A stretch of DNA of 64,000 bases from Pseudomonas sp. MTM4 (lineage in GTDB: Bacteria; Pseudomonadota; Gammaproteobacteria; Pseudomonadales; Pseudomonadaceae). The stretch lies in NCBI RefSeq assembly GCF_019355055.1, contig NZ_CP048411.1, positions 1,302,001 to 1,366,000 on the forward strand, written 5' to 3'. Shown one piece after another: positions 9,717 through 18,816 of this stretch; within the stretch, counting starts at the first letter, position 1; each line of letters opens with the position of its first letter. The notes beneath the pieces were generated by a model that was not told where the DNA came from, made no database searches, and saw only the letters and a list, made by a program, of their open reading frames with translations. The translations under genes and the position numbers were made by a program.

Positions 9717-9784
9717 CATTGTCAGCTTGCGTCTAGTCTGCGGATTTACAACCTGACGGACAGGGCTTCGATACAGCGAAAACC

Positions 9785-10540
9785 TTACTGTGCAGTGGCC
9801 TCTTCGGCAGCCTCGGGCTCGACTTCGGTGGCAGGGGCCTCTTCGGTTTCGTCGCCTTTGATACCCAGGAGTTCAAGATCGAAGACCAGCACCGAATTGG
9901 CCGGGATCAGCGGGCTCGGGCTTTGCTCGCCGTACGCCAGCTCGCTCGGGATGTACAGCTTGTACTTCTCGCCTACATGCATCAGTTGCAGTCCTTCGAC
10001 CCAACCCGGAATCACGCCACCAACGGGCAGGTCGATCGGAGAACCACGCTTGATCGAGCTATCGAAAACGGTGCCGTCGGTCAGGCTGCCCTCGTAATGA
10101 ACGGTAACGACGTCATTCGGACCAGGCTGAGGGCCATCGGCCTCCTTGATCACTTCGTATTGCAGGCCGGATTCTGTGGTCTTCACGCCTTCACGCTTGG
10201 CGTTCTCTTCAAGGAATTTTTTCCCGGCTGCGACCGCCTCTTCGTTCATTTTGACCATGCGCTCTTCGGCACGTGTCTGCAGATAGGCAAAGGCCTCCAT
10301 CAGCTCCTCGTCGGTCAGCTTCTGCTCCTGCTTGGTCAGGGCATCGTCGATACCCTGCGCAACAGCGACCGAGTCGAGATCATCCATCCCTTCCTGAGCC
10401 AGGCTCTTGCCCATGTTCAGGCCAATGCCGTAGGACGCCTTCTGTGCCGGAGTTTCCAGCTTGGCGCTGGTTTCCGAATCACAGCCCGTCAGGACCAGGC
10501 CAACCAGGGCTATCGCAGACGCCAAACGATGATGTCTCAT
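9785..10540 (-). CDS. FKBP-type peptidyl-prolyl isomerase, lipoprotein
   Basis: A 251-residue Mip/FkpA-like isomerase that helps fold proteins in the envelope. The N-terminus is a lipoprotein signal peptide with the lipobox LTGC (Cys20). Residues ~30-130 form the helical dimerisation domain (ASYGIGLNMGKSLAQ and similar). Residues ~140-230 form the FKBP catalytic domain with VTVHYEGSLTDGTVFDSS, VIPGWVEGLQLM and AYGEQSPSPLIPANS. An unusual acidic Glu/Ala-rich tail (~25 residues) follows. Monocistronic, facing rimO, with its own terminator. The assignment is secure; the precise substrate is unknown. Confidence 0.95.
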   Translation of the reverse strand: MRHHRLASAIALVGLVLTGCDSETSAKLETPAQKASYGIGLNMGKSLAQEGMDDLDSVAVAQGIDDALTKQEQKLTDEELMEAFAYLQTRAEERMVKMNEEAVAAGKKFLEENAKREGVKTTESGLQYEVIKEADGPQPGPNDVVTVHYEGSLTDGTVFDSSIKRGSPIDLPVGGVIPGWVEGLQLMHVGEKYKLYIPSELAYGEQSPSPLIPANSVLVFDLELLGIKGDETEEAPATEVEPEAAEEATAQ

Positions 10541-10717
10541 TCTGTTTCCTTAAATGCGCTTGAAAGGGAGGCGAAATCAATTGCCGGAGCTTAACAGTCG
10601 CCCCCGACAGTGGCTACCGAGCGTACCGATGTAAAGAGTAAAGACAGCGCAAAGAAAGGAAGTGCCGCACGAAACAAGCGAGCAGAGCGTGAAGCTTTCC
10701 TTTTACCGCGCTCCACT

Positions 10718-10752
10718 GGTGGGCTGAAGCGGAACGCCGCCCGGCCCACCCT
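10718..10752. repeat. REP-type palindrome
   Basis: GGTGGGCTGAAGCGG and its rough inverse CCGCCCGGCCCACCCT form one of the GGTGGGCTGAAGC family palindromes that recur at 31714-32245 and 61629-61698. It occupies the 336-base gap between the FKBP gene and the tRNAs, which otherwise holds only the tRNA terminator. Confidence 0.75.
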
Positions 10753-10811
10753 GCATGTCTGGGCTTGGCGAACGTCGGTCGACAAGTGGTTTTGCGAATC
10801 GGAGGCAAAAA

Positions 10812-10835
10812 AAAAGCGACCCTAAGGTCGCTTTT
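10812..10835 (-). terminator. Terminator of the tRNA operon
   Basis: AAAAGCGACC (10812-10821), loop CTAA, GGTCGCTTTT (10826-10835). Read on the minus strand the stem runs into a long T tract, 40 bases after tRNA-Asp. Confidence 0.9.
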
Positions 10836-10876
10836 CTCATGCTATCAAGGCGTTCAGTGGTCCCTGATAACGAATA

Positions 10877-10953
10877 TGGCGCAGCGGACGGGACTCGAAC
10901 CCGCGACCCCCGGCGTGACAGGCCGGTATTCTAACCGACTGAACTACCGCTGC
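10877..10953 (-). tRNA. tRNA-Asp (anticodon GUC)
   Basis: The minus strand reads GCAGCGGTAGTTCAGTCGG... with anticodon loop CTGTCAC, T-arm GGGTTCGAGTCCC and acceptor end CCGCTGC-G-CCA. The acceptor stem GCAGCGG/CCGCTGC is perfect and CCA is encoded. 77 nt. Co-transcribed with the upstream tRNA-Val, 13 bases away. Confidence 0.97.
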
Positions 10954-10966
10954 GCTAAACCTCGAG

Positions 10967-11042
10967 TGGTGGGTGATGACGGGATCGAACCGCCGACCCT
11001 CTGCTTGTAAGGCAGATGCTCTCCCAGCTGAGCTAATCACCC
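10967..11042 (-). tRNA. tRNA-Val (anticodon UAC)
   Basis: The minus strand reads GGGTGATTAGCTCAGCTGGG..., anticodon loop CTTACAA, T-arm GCGGTTCGATCCCGT, acceptor end ATCACCC-A-CCA. 76 nt with encoded CCA. First gene of the two-tRNA transcript. Confidence 0.97.
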
Positions 11043-11254
11043 GTTTGCTCTCGAAGTGGGGCGCATTCTAGAGACGGTTCCGAACCTTGGCAACCCCCTT
11101 TTGAAAAAAAAATCAAAGAACTTACAAAGACTTAGGAACCCACTGTTTATTGCCGAATTGCGGTTTCCATCGGCATTGGCACCTTGCAGGCTTGGCCTGG
11201 GTTGCTCGGACGGGAATAATGCGCGCTTTGCTTTTACCGGAGTTACAAATCGCC

Positions 11255-12175
11255 ATGTGGTTTCGCAACCTGCTCGTCTACCGTCTCACCCAGAACGTCC
11301 CTTTCGATGTCGAGACACTTGAAGCTGCATTGGCCGCCAAGCCCGCCCGCCCCTGTGCCAGCCAAGAGCTGAGCACCTACGGTTTCGTCGCACCCCTCGG
11401 TAAGGGCGAAGATGCGCCTCTGGTGCACGCCAGCCAGGGCTTTTTGCTGATCTCCACGCGCAAGGAAGAGCGCATCCTGCCCGGCAGCGTGGTCAAGGAC
11501 GCACTGAAGGAAAAGGTCGACGAGATCGAAAACGAGCAGATGCGCAAGGTCTACAAAAAAGAACGCGATCAGCTCAAGGACGACATCATCCAGTCCTTTC
11601 TGCCGCGCGCCTTCATCCGCAAGTCCGGTACCTTCGCCGCCATCGCCCCGCAGCAGGGCCTGATTCTGGTCGATTCCTCCAGCCCCAAGCGCGCCGAGGA
11701 TCTGCTCTCTACCCTACGCGAGGCCATCGGCTCCCTGCCGGTGCGTCCGTTGACGGTCAAGATCGCCCCTTCGGCGACCATGACCGAATGGGTGAAAACC
11801 CAGAAAGCTGCCGATGACTTTTTCGTGCTCGACGAATGCGAGCTGCGCGACACGCACGAGGATGGTGGCGTGGTGCGCTGCAAGCGCCAGGACCTGACCA
11901 GCGACGAAATCCAGCAGCATCTGGAAGTCGGCAAGCAGGTCACTCAGCTTTCGCTCGGCTGGCAGGACAAGCTGTCCTTCGTACTCGACGACAAGCTGGT
12001 GATCAAGCGTCTACGCTTCGAAGAGTTGCTGCAGGACCAGGCCGAACAGGATGGCGGTGACGACGATCTCGGCCAACAGGACGCCAGCTTCCTGCTGATG
12101 ATGCTGACCTTCGGCGAATTCCTACCCGCTCTGTTCGAGGCCTTGGGTGGTGAGGAGATCCCGCAGGGCATCTAA
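11255..12175 (+). CDS. rdgC: Recombination-associated protein RdgC
   Basis: RdgC is a nucleoid-associated DNA-binding protein that forms a ring-shaped dimer and restrains RecA. The protein here has 306 residues, the normal length, and starts [13 protein letters not shown], which is characteristic. Family segments include [45 protein letters not shown] and the C-terminal [22 protein letters not shown]. The start is ATG 11255 after GGAG; an upstream in-frame ATG at 11150 would add 35 unrelated residues and is rejected. Monocistronic, divergent from the tRNAs. Confidence 0.97.
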   Translation: MWFRNLLVYRLTQNVPFDVETLEAALAAKPARPCASQELSTYGFVAPLGKGEDAPLVHASQGFLLISTRKEERILPGSVVKDALKEKVDEIENEQMRKVYKKERDQLKDDIIQSFLPRAFIRKSGTFAAIAPQQGLILVDSSSPKRAEDLLSTLREAIGSLPVRPLTVKIAPSATMTEWVKTQKAADDFFVLDECELRDTHEDGGVVRCKRQDLTSDEIQQHLEVGKQVTQLSLGWQDKLSFVLDDKLVIKRLRFEELLQDQAEQDGGDDDLGQQDASFLLMMLTFGEFLPALFEALGGEEIPQGI

Positions 12176-12236
12176 GCTGCCCTAGCGCCGTCGGCCCGGC
12201 TGACGGCGCACTCTCAATAATCACAAGGTAAGCCCA

Positions 12237-13181
12237 ATGCGAGCCCTCGCCGCCCTCAGCCGCTTTGTCGGCAATACCTTCGCCCTCTGGGTCCTGCTGT
12301 TCGCCGTTCTCGCCTTCTTCCTGCCCAACTGGTTTCTGCCTGCCACCGCCTGGATTGTCCCGTTATTGGGGCTGGTCATGTTCGGCATGGGACTTACGTT
12401 GAAAGCGACCGATTTTGCGGAAGTCGCGCGTCGCCCGCTTTGGGTGGCGTTGGGTGTCGGGGCGCAATTTCTGATCATGCCGGCCTTGGCCTGGCTGCTC
12501 TGCAAGTTGCTGGGGTTGCCGGCCGAGATCGCCGTAGGAGTGATTCTGGTGGGCTGCTGCCCGGGCGGTACCGCGTCTAACGTGATCGCTTGGTTCTCTC
12601 GCGGTGATGTGGCGCTATCGGTGGCGATCACCGCTGTCACTACGCTGCTCGCCCCGCTGGTAACGCCCGCGTTGATATGGCTGCTCGCCTCGGCTTGGCT
12701 ACCGGTCAATTTCGGCGCTCTGTTCATGTCCATCGTCCAGATCGTATTGCTACCAATCGCTCTCGGCCTGATTGCACGCCGTCTGCTGGGCAACCGTGTG
12801 CACCATGTGATCGAAGTGCTGCCGCTGGTCTCGGTGGTCAGCATCGTGATCATCGTCGCCGCCGTGGTTGCGGCCAGCCAGGCCAAGATTGCGGAGTCGG
12901 GATTGCTGATCATGGCGGTGGTGATACTGCACAACGGTCTGGGGCTTAGCCTCGGCTACTTTGTTGGTCGCCTATTCGGCCTGCCGCTGGCGCAGCGCAA
13001 GACACTTTCGATCGAAGTCGGCATGCAGAACTCCGGCCTAGGTGCGGCCCTGGCCAGCGCGCACTTTTCGCCCTTAGCAGCGGTACCCAGCGCGCTTTTC
13101 AGCGTCTGGCATAACCTCTCCGGCGCGCTGCTCGCGACCGTCTACCGCCGGATGAAGGAAAAAGAGCAGCAAGCCAGCTAA
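12237..13181 (+). CDS. BASS-family sodium/organic anion symporter
   Basis: A 314-residue inner-membrane transporter of the bile acid:sodium symporter fold with about ten helices. Diagnostic stretches are [14 protein letters not shown] in the first repeat, [20 protein letters not shown] (crossing helix of the substrate/Na+ site), [21 protein letters not shown], and [15 protein letters not shown] in the second repeat. Members carry pantoate/pantothenate (PanS) or other organic acids, so the substrate is not certain. The start is ATG 12237, with AAGG 8 bases before it. It lies 61 bases after rdgC, with an imperfect GCCG-rich hairpin in the gap. Confidence 0.9.
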   Translation: MRALAALSRFVGNTFALWVLLFAVLAFFLPNWFLPATAWIVPLLGLVMFGMGLTLKATDFAEVARRPLWVALGVGAQFLIMPALAWLLCKLLGLPAEIAVGVILVGCCPGGTASNVIAWFSRGDVALSVAITAVTTLLAPLVTPALIWLLASAWLPVNFGALFMSIVQIVLLPIALGLIARRLLGNRVHHVIEVLPLVSVVSIVIIVAAVVAASQAKIAESGLLIMAVVILHNGLGLSLGYFVGRLFGLPLAQRKTLSIEVGMQNSGLGAALASAHFSPLAAVPSALFSVWHNLSGALLATVYRRMKEKEQQAS

Positions 13182-13246
13182 TTGCACGCCCCATTCATTG
13201 GTCCGGGCCGCTTGCACGGACCATATCCTTGTGCACAATAGCGCCT

Positions 13247-13292
13247 GCTGAGGACGACCTCAGGCTGCACAGACGCATCGGGGACGGCCCCA
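13247..13292 (+). ncRNA. Guanidine-II (mini-ykkC) riboswitch
   Basis: Two short hairpins with the hallmark ACGR loops stand in tandem. The first is CTGAGG-ACGA-CCTCAG (13248-13263), the second GGGG-ACGG-CCCC (13280-13291). They are joined by a 16-base linker, and the sugE ribosome-binding site AGAGG follows about 20 bases later. This layout is the known guanidine-II class, whose usual target is the SugE/Gdx guanidinium exporter. Guanidine binding would expose the ribosome-binding site. Confidence 0.9.
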
Positions 13293-13320
13293 CCCACATT
13301 ACCGTCCTGTAGAGGTGCAC

Positions 13321-13635
13321 ATGTCTTGGATCATTCTGTTTCTCGCCGGTCTGTTCGAGATTGGCTGGGCCGTTGGCCTGAAATACACCGATGGGTTTAC
13401 TCGTCCTCTTCCCACTGTGCTTACGGTCGCCGCGATGCTGATCAGCCTTGGATTGCTGGGTCTGGCGATGAAGGAATTGCCGCTGGGTACGGCCTACGCG
13501 ATCTGGACCGGCGTAGGCGCGGTTGGCACCGTGATTGCCGGCATCATCCTGTTCGGCGAGTCGATGAGCTTGGTTCGCCTGGGCAGCGTACTGCTGATCT
13601 GTACCGGCTTGCTGGGCTTGAAGCTCAGCCACTAA
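13321..13635 (+). CDS. sugE: Guanidinium exporter Gdx (SugE), SMR family
   Basis: A 104-residue small multidrug resistance protein with four membrane helices that works as a dual-topology dimer exchanging guanidinium for protons. [20 protein letters not shown] contains the essential Glu13 (FEIGW). [24 protein letters not shown] and GIILFGES are typical of SugE rather than EmrE. The start ATG 13321 follows AGAGG; a GTG two codons earlier is unlikely. The guanidine-II riboswitch just upstream confirms the guanidinium role. Confidence 0.96.
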   Translation: MSWIILFLAGLFEIGWAVGLKYTDGFTRPLPTVLTVAAMLISLGLLGLAMKELPLGTAYAIWTGVGAVGTVIAGIILFGESMSLVRLGSVLLICTGLLGLKLSH

Positions 13636-13662
13636 CAGATCTTTTCATGCCCGTTAGACACC

Positions 13663-13691
13663 GAGGCAGCCGACCGAACGCCTGCTGCCTC
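13663..13691. terminator. Possible bidirectional terminator between sugE and malK
   Basis: GAGGCAGC (13663-13670) pairs with GCTGCCTC (13684-13691) in the 61-base gap between convergent genes. There is no clear T tract, so termination here is only a suggestion. Confidence 0.4.
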
Positions 13692-13696
13692 GCTCA

Positions 13697-14812
13697 TCAG
13701 CCGTGCAGCGCCGGCTCGCGATAGTGTCGCGCGCAGGCCTCACCGTCGGCGCGGAACAGGTGGCATTTGGTGGCCAGAAGCCCGGTGGCGTAGGGTTGGC
13801 CGACGGCAACGCGGCGATTGCCATCGCTGGCTACCGCAACCATGTCATCCACGCCTTCGAAGTTCAGGTGCAGCAGGTTGTGGTCACCGAGTCGCTCGGC
13901 CACTGCAATCTCGCCGTTGAAGACGAAATCCGCTTGTTCGGCATCGACGAAATGCTCGGGCCGAACGCCGAGCGTCAACGCATCGCCTGGGTTGATCAGC
14001 GTGCCGTCCACCGGCACCCGCAAGGCGCTGCCACCCGGCATCGTCACTTCGACCGAATCGGCGTCCGCACGCAGTACGCGCACCGGCAGGAAATTCATCT
14101 GTGGCGAGCCGATGAAACCAGCGACGAACTGATTCTTCGGATAGTGATACAGCTCCAGCGGTGGCCCGACCTGGGCAATACGCCCGGCGTTGAGCACGAC
14201 GATCTTGTCGGCCAGGGTCATGGCTTCGACCTGATCATGGGTGACGTAAATCATCGTCGCCTTGAGACGCTGGTGCAGGCGCGAGATTTCGATGCGCATC
14301 TGCACGCGGAGGAAGGCATCGAGATTCGACAACGGCTCGTCGAACAAAAAAACCTTGGGTTCGCGGACCATGGTGCGACCGATGGCAACCCGTTGGCGCT
14401 GTCCACCGGACAGATCCTTTGGCTTGCGGTCGAGCAGTTTGTCGAGTTGCAGAATCTTTGCCACCGAATCCACGCGTTGTTTTATCTCGGCTTTGTCGAT
14501 CTTCGCCAGTTTCAAGCCGAAAGCCATGTTTTCGGCGACATTCATATGCGGATAGAGCGCGTAGGACTGAAACACCATTCCCACCGAACGATCCATCGGC
14601 GGCAGTTCGTTGACCCGCTCGCCGTCGATCTGCAGCTCTCCGTCGGTGATGTCCTCTAGGCCTGCGATCAGCCGCAGCAGCGTCGACTTGCCACAGCCGG
14701 ACGGGCCGACGAACACCACGAATTCCCCATCGGCGATATCCAGATCGATACCGCAGGTGATGGGGACGTCTTCATAGCTCTTGCAGATATTGCGCAGGGT
14801 TACGCTGGCCAT
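13697..14812 (-). CDS. malK: Maltodextrin ABC transporter ATPase MalK
   Basis: The ATP-hydrolysing subunit of the MalEFGK maltodextrin importer, 371 residues, the usual length. Walker A is GPSGCGKST at 36-44, the signature is LSGGQRQRV near 135, Walker B is [12 protein letters not shown], and the switch His is in [15 protein letters not shown]. The C-terminal TOBE/regulatory domain ([11 protein letters not shown] onward) is the region that in E. coli binds MalT and IIA-Glc. It is the second gene of a transcript with the alpha-glucosidase, 94 bases upstream, and is separated from malEFG by 9 kb. Its partners are almost certainly MalF and MalG at 22-24.7 kb. Confidence 0.95.
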   Translation of the reverse strand: MASVTLRNICKSYEDVPITCGIDLDIADGEFVVFVGPSGCGKSTLLRLIAGLEDITDGELQIDGERVNELPPMDRSVGMVFQSYALYPHMNVAENMAFGLKLAKIDKAEIKQRVDSVAKILQLDKLLDRKPKDLSGGQRQRVAIGRTMVREPKVFLFDEPLSNLDAFLRVQMRIEISRLHQRLKATMIYVTHDQVEAMTLADKIVVLNAGRIAQVGPPLELYHYPKNQFVAGFIGSPQMNFLPVRVLRADADSVEVTMPGGSALRVPVDGTLINPGDALTLGVRPEHFVDAEQADFVFNGEIAVAERLGDHNLLHLNFEGVDDMVAVASDGNRRVAVGQPYATGLLATKCHLFRADGEACARHYREPALHG

Positions 14813-14906
14813 TCTTGTTGTTCTCCTTCAAACAGCCGCCGCGACGAATCGCGGCGAGCGGTAGGCCGGTCGAAACGAAGCAAGCGCCTCGTCCCTACCG
14901 GTCGAC

Positions 14907-16526
14907 TCATCCGAGCCGGCGTGCGAATCCGAATCCATGCGCCGGCAGGTGGACGCCCTGCCCTTCGAAAACGGCCGTCGCCGATGGCACGTCCAGCCCT
15001 TCGACCGGTGCCGATAGATCGAAGTGCCGCGCACTGTCGCCCATATTGAACAGGCAGACCCAGACTTCTTCATCCAGACGGCGCTCGTAGACCAGCAGCG
15101 CATCATCATGGTGAATGGTGCGCATACTGCCTTCGATCAGCAAGCGCTGATCCTGGCGCCAGGCGAGGAAGCGACGGTAGATGTTGAGCATGGAGTTCGA
15201 GTCAGGCTCTTGGGCAGCCACCGACAGCGGCAGATGCTTGTCGGCCAGCGGCAACCAGGGCTGCTCTCGGCTGAAGCCGCCGTGCTGGTCCTGATCATGC
15301 CAGGGCATCGGCGTGCGGCAACCGTCTCGACCCTTGAATTCGGGCCAGAAGCGGATGCCGTAGGGGTCGACCAATTGCTCGAATTGCAGTTCGGCCTCGT
15401 CCAGGCCCAGCTCTTCGCCCTGATACAGGCACACGCTGCCACGCATCGACAGCAGCATCGCCATGAACATCCGCCCGCGCGCATGATCCGGCTGGCTGGC
15501 CAGTGCCCAGCGGCTCATCACCCGCACCACATCGTGGTTGCCGATCGACCAGCACGGCCAGCCGTCGACCAGCTCGCGCTCGACGCAATCGATGGTGTGC
15601 CGCAGAAAACCCGGGCTGCACTGCTCGGTGAGCAGATCGAAGGAATAAGCCATGTGCAGGGCGTCGCCTCCGCCGGTATAGGCCGCCATGGTGCTCAGGG
15701 AATGATCACAACCGATTTCGGCCACGGTGGCGCTGCCTGGATAACGATCGAGCAATTGCCGAATGCGGCGCAGGAAGCCCAGGTTTTCCGGCTGGGTCTT
15801 GTCGTACACATGCTTTTGGAACGCGTAGGGATTATCGAGCCGCACGCCGATGCTGCCTTCGCGAATATCGTGGTTCGGCGGGTTGTCGCGCAACTCGCGG
15901 TCATGGAAATAGAAATTCGCGGCGTCCAGACGGAAGCCGTCGACGCCTAGCTTCAGCCAGAACTCCATGTCATCGAGCAGCTGCTGCTGGACTTCTTCGC
16001 AGTGGAAGTTCAGATCCGGCTGGCTGGAGAGGAAGTTGTGCAGGTAGTACTGCTTGCGCCGGCTGTCCCAGGTCCAGGCAGCGCCACCGAACACCGACAG
16101 CCAGTTATTGGGCACGGTGCCGTCGTCTTTCGCGTCGGCCCACACGTACCAGTCTGCCTTGGGATTGTCGCGACTGGACCGACTTTCCTTGAACCAGGCG
16201 TGCTGATCCGAGGAATGATTGAGGACCTGATCGATCAGGATGCGAATGCCGCGTGAATGGGCGACGTCGATGACCTGCTTGAAATCTTCCAACGTACCGA
16301 ACAGCGGATCTACGCCGCGGTAGTCGGACACGTCGTAACCGAAGTCCTTCATCGGCGAAGTGAAGAACGGTGACAGCCAGATGGCATCGACGTTAAGGCT
16401 GGCGATGTAGTCGATCTTCTCCACCACACCGAGCAGATCGCCGACCCCATCGCCATTGCTGTCGAAAAAGCTGCGCGGGTAAACCTGATAAATGACGCCG
16501 CCGCGCCACCAGTCATTGCGATTCAT
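14907..16526 (-). CDS. Cytoplasmic alpha-glucosidase (GH13)
   Basis: A 539-residue GH13 oligo-alpha-1,4/1,6-glucosidase that hydrolyses imported maltodextrins to glucose. No signal peptide is present (MNRNDWWRGGVIYQVYPRSF). The catalytic set is visible: nucleophile Asp in GVDGFRLDAANFY, acid/base Glu in TVAEIGCD, and the transition-state stabilising SIGNHDVVR. NGDGVGDLLGV is the Ca-binding-type loop of this subfamily. ATG 16526 with AAGG upstream is preferred to an in-frame GTG at 16556. It heads a two-gene transcript with malK and carries the shared CTACGCC-N29-GGGAGG motif about 60 bases upstream, which indicates MalT control. Confidence 0.92.
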   Translation of the reverse strand: MNRNDWWRGGVIYQVYPRSFFDSNGDGVGDLLGVVEKIDYIASLNVDAIWLSPFFTSPMKDFGYDVSDYRGVDPLFGTLEDFKQVIDVAHSRGIRILIDQVLNHSSDQHAWFKESRSSRDNPKADWYVWADAKDDGTVPNNWLSVFGGAAWTWDSRRKQYYLHNFLSSQPDLNFHCEEVQQQLLDDMEFWLKLGVDGFRLDAANFYFHDRELRDNPPNHDIREGSIGVRLDNPYAFQKHVYDKTQPENLGFLRRIRQLLDRYPGSATVAEIGCDHSLSTMAAYTGGGDALHMAYSFDLLTEQCSPGFLRHTIDCVERELVDGWPCWSIGNHDVVRVMSRWALASQPDHARGRMFMAMLLSMRGSVCLYQGEELGLDEAELQFEQLVDPYGIRFWPEFKGRDGCRTPMPWHDQDQHGGFSREQPWLPLADKHLPLSVAAQEPDSNSMLNIYRRFLAWRQDQRLLIEGSMRTIHHDDALLVYERRLDEEVWVCLFNMGDSARHFDLSAPVEGLDVPSATAVFEGQGVHLPAHGFGFARRLG

Positions 16527-16587
16527 ACAACCAACCTTCGATGTTTGGGGGAACACGCCGCCACTCTAGGTGCGTCAAACCACCGCA

Positions 16588-16657
16588 ACATCCTCCCGCG
16601 CATCGATTGTCGAGGCGTATGAACCCGGCGTAGAGAGGCTCCTTAAAGGGGGCGTAG
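16588..16657 (-). promoter_or_regulatory. Putative MalT operator of the alpha-glucosidase-malK operon
   Basis: On the minus strand GGGAGGATGT (16597-16588) lies 61 bases before the start codon and is one mismatch from the E. coli MalT box GGGGAKGAGG. CTACGCC follows upstream at 16633-16627, exactly 29 bases from the GGGAGG box, with a further copy at 16657-16651 and a variant ATACGCC at 16620-16614. A possible -10, TAGAGT, lies 19 bases downstream of the box. The rest of the gap to the curlin-repeat gene (to 16864) shows no gene. Confidence 0.65.
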
Positions 16658-16864
16658 TGCCCGTCACGCCATCGAGTCAGCGCCCCGAATATTTCGTCAT
16701 AAAACCGTCGACAAACAAGCGAATCGACACTTATCTGTCACGAGCGGCTTATAGGATCAGTGCAGTTCCAGGACTGATCCCGTAGTAGCTGCCGCGCCCA
16801 GCACTCCTTGCGCCGCCGCACCAGCCAGGAGCGACACGCATCCCCAAACCCATGGAGAGACGAA

Positions 16865-18145
16865 ATGTTCAAGTGCAAGCCCCTCGCAGCCGCCATCATC
16901 GCGATCCTCGCCACCCAGGCTTATGCCGACGAAAACAGCGCAGAACAAAACCAGTCGGGTGCCGATAACATCGCGGAAGTGACCCAGACTGGCGGCCAGG
17001 ACAACCTGTCCTATCAATCGCAGATCGGCGCGAACAATGATGGAACGGTCACCCAGGACCAGGCGACGATGTCGGATGCCGTCCAGACCCAAACCGGCGA
17101 CCTGAATTTTGCCGATATCGTGCAGAACTCGACTGAACAGAGCGAAGCGGTCCAGCTGCAGAACGGCGACAACCACGACGCGAGCATCGTCCAGACCGAC
17201 ACCTTCGGCGCCAGCGCGCGTCAGTACCAGGAAGGCAGCTTCAACACCGCGATCACTGAGCAGACCTCCGCCAACCTGAGCACAGCCGTGACCGAGCAGG
17301 ACGGTAACGACAACTTCGCCGAAACCATCCAGAGCAGCACCGAGTCGAGCCTGTCCGAGCAGCTGCAGATCGGCAACGACAACGTCTCACTGGTGTGGCA
17401 GGAGGGCGGCGCCCGCAATGACGGCTTCGTCGATCAGCAAGGCGATGGCAACGATGCGACCGTGTATCAGGTGAATGCCTTCGACTCCAGCGCTGAGGTC
17501 GTCCAACAAGGCGATTTGCAGACCGCATCGGTGATGCAGGAAGGCTCGGAACATAGCGCCAGCATTCAATCGAAAGGGCTGATGAACGAGGCTTACATCG
17601 ACCAGAGCGGCTCGCTGCAAACTGCCTCGATCTACCAGGACGGTACATCGAACAGCGCCGACATTTTCCAGGCTGGCGACAGCAACAACGCCAGCACCGA
17701 GCAGACTGGCGAAAACAACTACGTGACCGTCGACCAGCTCGATGGCAGCTTCCAGACTGCCTCGCTGCAGCAAACCGGCCAGTACAACGAGGCTTATCTC
17801 ACTCAGCAAGGTACAGATCACCTGATCGACTTCGCTCAGGACGGTTCCGACAACCTGCTCACCGCAGAGCAACGCGGCAATGGCAACGAGCTGACCGGTT
17901 CGAGCTATGGCGATAACAACCGCGTGGATGTGCTGCAGGACGGCGACCTCAACGTCGCCGATATCCAGCAGATCTACGGCTCCGACAACGAGGTCAGCCT
18001 GATGCAGACCGGCGAAGGTCATTTGGCTCAGGTGCTGCAAGGCGGCACCGCCAACCAGGCGATTCTCGATCAGAGCGGCATGGGTAACTCCGCCATCGTG
18101 TCGCAGATGGGCTCGGGCAACATGGCCATCGTGACCCAGCAGTAA
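16865..18145 (+). CDS. Curlin-repeat secreted protein (putative amyloid fibre subunit)
   Basis: A 426-residue protein with a clean signal peptide (FKCKPLAAAIIAILATQAYA, cleavage near residue 20). After it there is almost nothing but tandem 11-residue units of the form A-x-x-x-Q-x-G-x-x-N-x, about 36 of them (~18 two-strand curlin repeats). Examples are ASIYQDGTSNS, ADIFQAGDSNN and AIVSQMGSGNM. The composition is rich in Gln, Asn, Gly, Ser and Asp, with no cysteine and few basic residues. CsgA/CsgB have five such 22-residue repeats, so this is far longer. No csg secretion genes are in the window. ATG 16865 is the start; an in-frame ATG/GTG 19 codons earlier would spoil the signal peptide. Confidence 0.85.
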   Translation: MFKCKPLAAAIIAILATQAYADENSAEQNQSGADNIAEVTQTGGQDNLSYQSQIGANNDGTVTQDQATMSDAVQTQTGDLNFADIVQNSTEQSEAVQLQNGDNHDASIVQTDTFGASARQYQEGSFNTAITEQTSANLSTAVTEQDGNDNFAETIQSSTESSLSEQLQIGNDNVSLVWQEGGARNDGFVDQQGDGNDATVYQVNAFDSSAEVVQQGDLQTASVMQEGSEHSASIQSKGLMNEAYIDQSGSLQTASIYQDGTSNSADIFQAGDSNNASTEQTGENNYVTVDQLDGSFQTASLQQTGQYNEAYLTQQGTDHLIDFAQDGSDNLLTAEQRGNGNELTGSSYGDNNRVDVLQDGDLNVADIQQIYGSDNEVSLMQTGEGHLAQVLQGGTANQAILDQSGMGNSAIVSQMGSGNMAIVTQQ

Positions 18146-18153
18146 GCGATATC

Positions 18154-18188
18154 GGCAGCCGGCCCATGTGGCCGGTTGCCCTTCCCTT
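18154..18188 (+). terminator. Probable terminator of the curlin-repeat gene
   Basis: GGCAGCCGGCC (from 18154) pairs with GGCCGGTTGCC (to 18180) around CATGT, followed by CTTCCCTT. It lies just after the stop, between convergent genes. The T tract is broken. Confidence 0.6.
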
Positions 18189-18735
18189 AGCGACTGCGTG
18201 CTGGGTTACCGACCACCGTCGCTCCTGCCGCTACATCTCGAGTCACCACGCTGCCCGCCCCGATCAAGGCACCATCGCCGATGGTCACGCCCGGCAGGAT
18301 GACCGCGCCGCCGCCAATCCACACGTGCTCGCCTATCACGACCGGACGCCCGAACTCCAGTCCGCTGCGGCGCTCCTCGGCACCGCGCGGATGGTCCGCG
18401 GCATAGATTTGCACGGCCGGCCCGATCTGCGTGCCGGCACCGATACGCACCTCCACCACATCCAGAATCACGCAGTTGAAATTCAGGAATACCCCTTCGC
18501 CCAAGTGAATGTTGTAGCCGTAATCGCAGTGAAACGGTGGCCGTATCACCGCGCCTTCGCCGACGCTGCCAAACAACTCGCCCAGCATGGCCCGACGCAC
18601 TGCGGCGGTTTCGCCGAGCGCGGCGTTGTAACGCACCATCCAGGCCTTGGCCGCGGCCTGGTCAGCCTGCAACTCGGCGTCGCCCGGCTGATACAAGTCG
18701 CCAGCGAGCATCTTCTGTTTTTCGGTCATGGGCAT
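18187..18735 (-). CDS. maa: Maltose O-acetyltransferase-like (Maa/NodL/LacA family)
   Basis: A 182-residue hexapeptide-repeat acetyltransferase that would move an acetyl group from acetyl-CoA to the 6-hydroxyl of maltose or glucose, possibly for overflow detoxification. The N-terminal Mac domain reads EKQKMLAGDLYQPGDAEL. The left-handed beta-helix follows, with catalytic His in YAADHPRGAEERRSGLE and the coil GEHVWIGGGAVILPGVTIGD. TTGGAG sits 7 bases before ATG 18735; a second ATG is two codons on. Its place between the curlin gene and malT fits a sugar role, but LacA/NodL-like substrates cannot be excluded. Confidence 0.88.
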   Translation of the reverse strand: MPMTEKQKMLAGDLYQPGDAELQADQAAAKAWMVRYNAALGETAAVRRAMLGELFGSVGEGAVIRPPFHCDYGYNIHLGEGVFLNFNCVILDVVEVRIGAGTQIGPAVQIYAADHPRGAEERRSGLEFGRPVVIGEHVWIGGGAVILPGVTIGDGALIGAGSVVTRDVAAGATVVGNPARSR

Positions 18736-18816
18736 GGTCTGGCTCCAACGATGGGAAGGTACGCACCCGCCGTTGGACCGGACGGATGCGCAATTGCTCG
18801 CAACGATACCGGCGCT

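Noticed and set aside
9708..10097. Plus-strand open frame overlapping the FKBP gene end
   Set aside because: Serine-rich shadow of the antisense gene that also crosses its terminator.
10765..11040. Small open frames across the tRNA genes
   Set aside because: They translate tRNA sequence; no coding signal.
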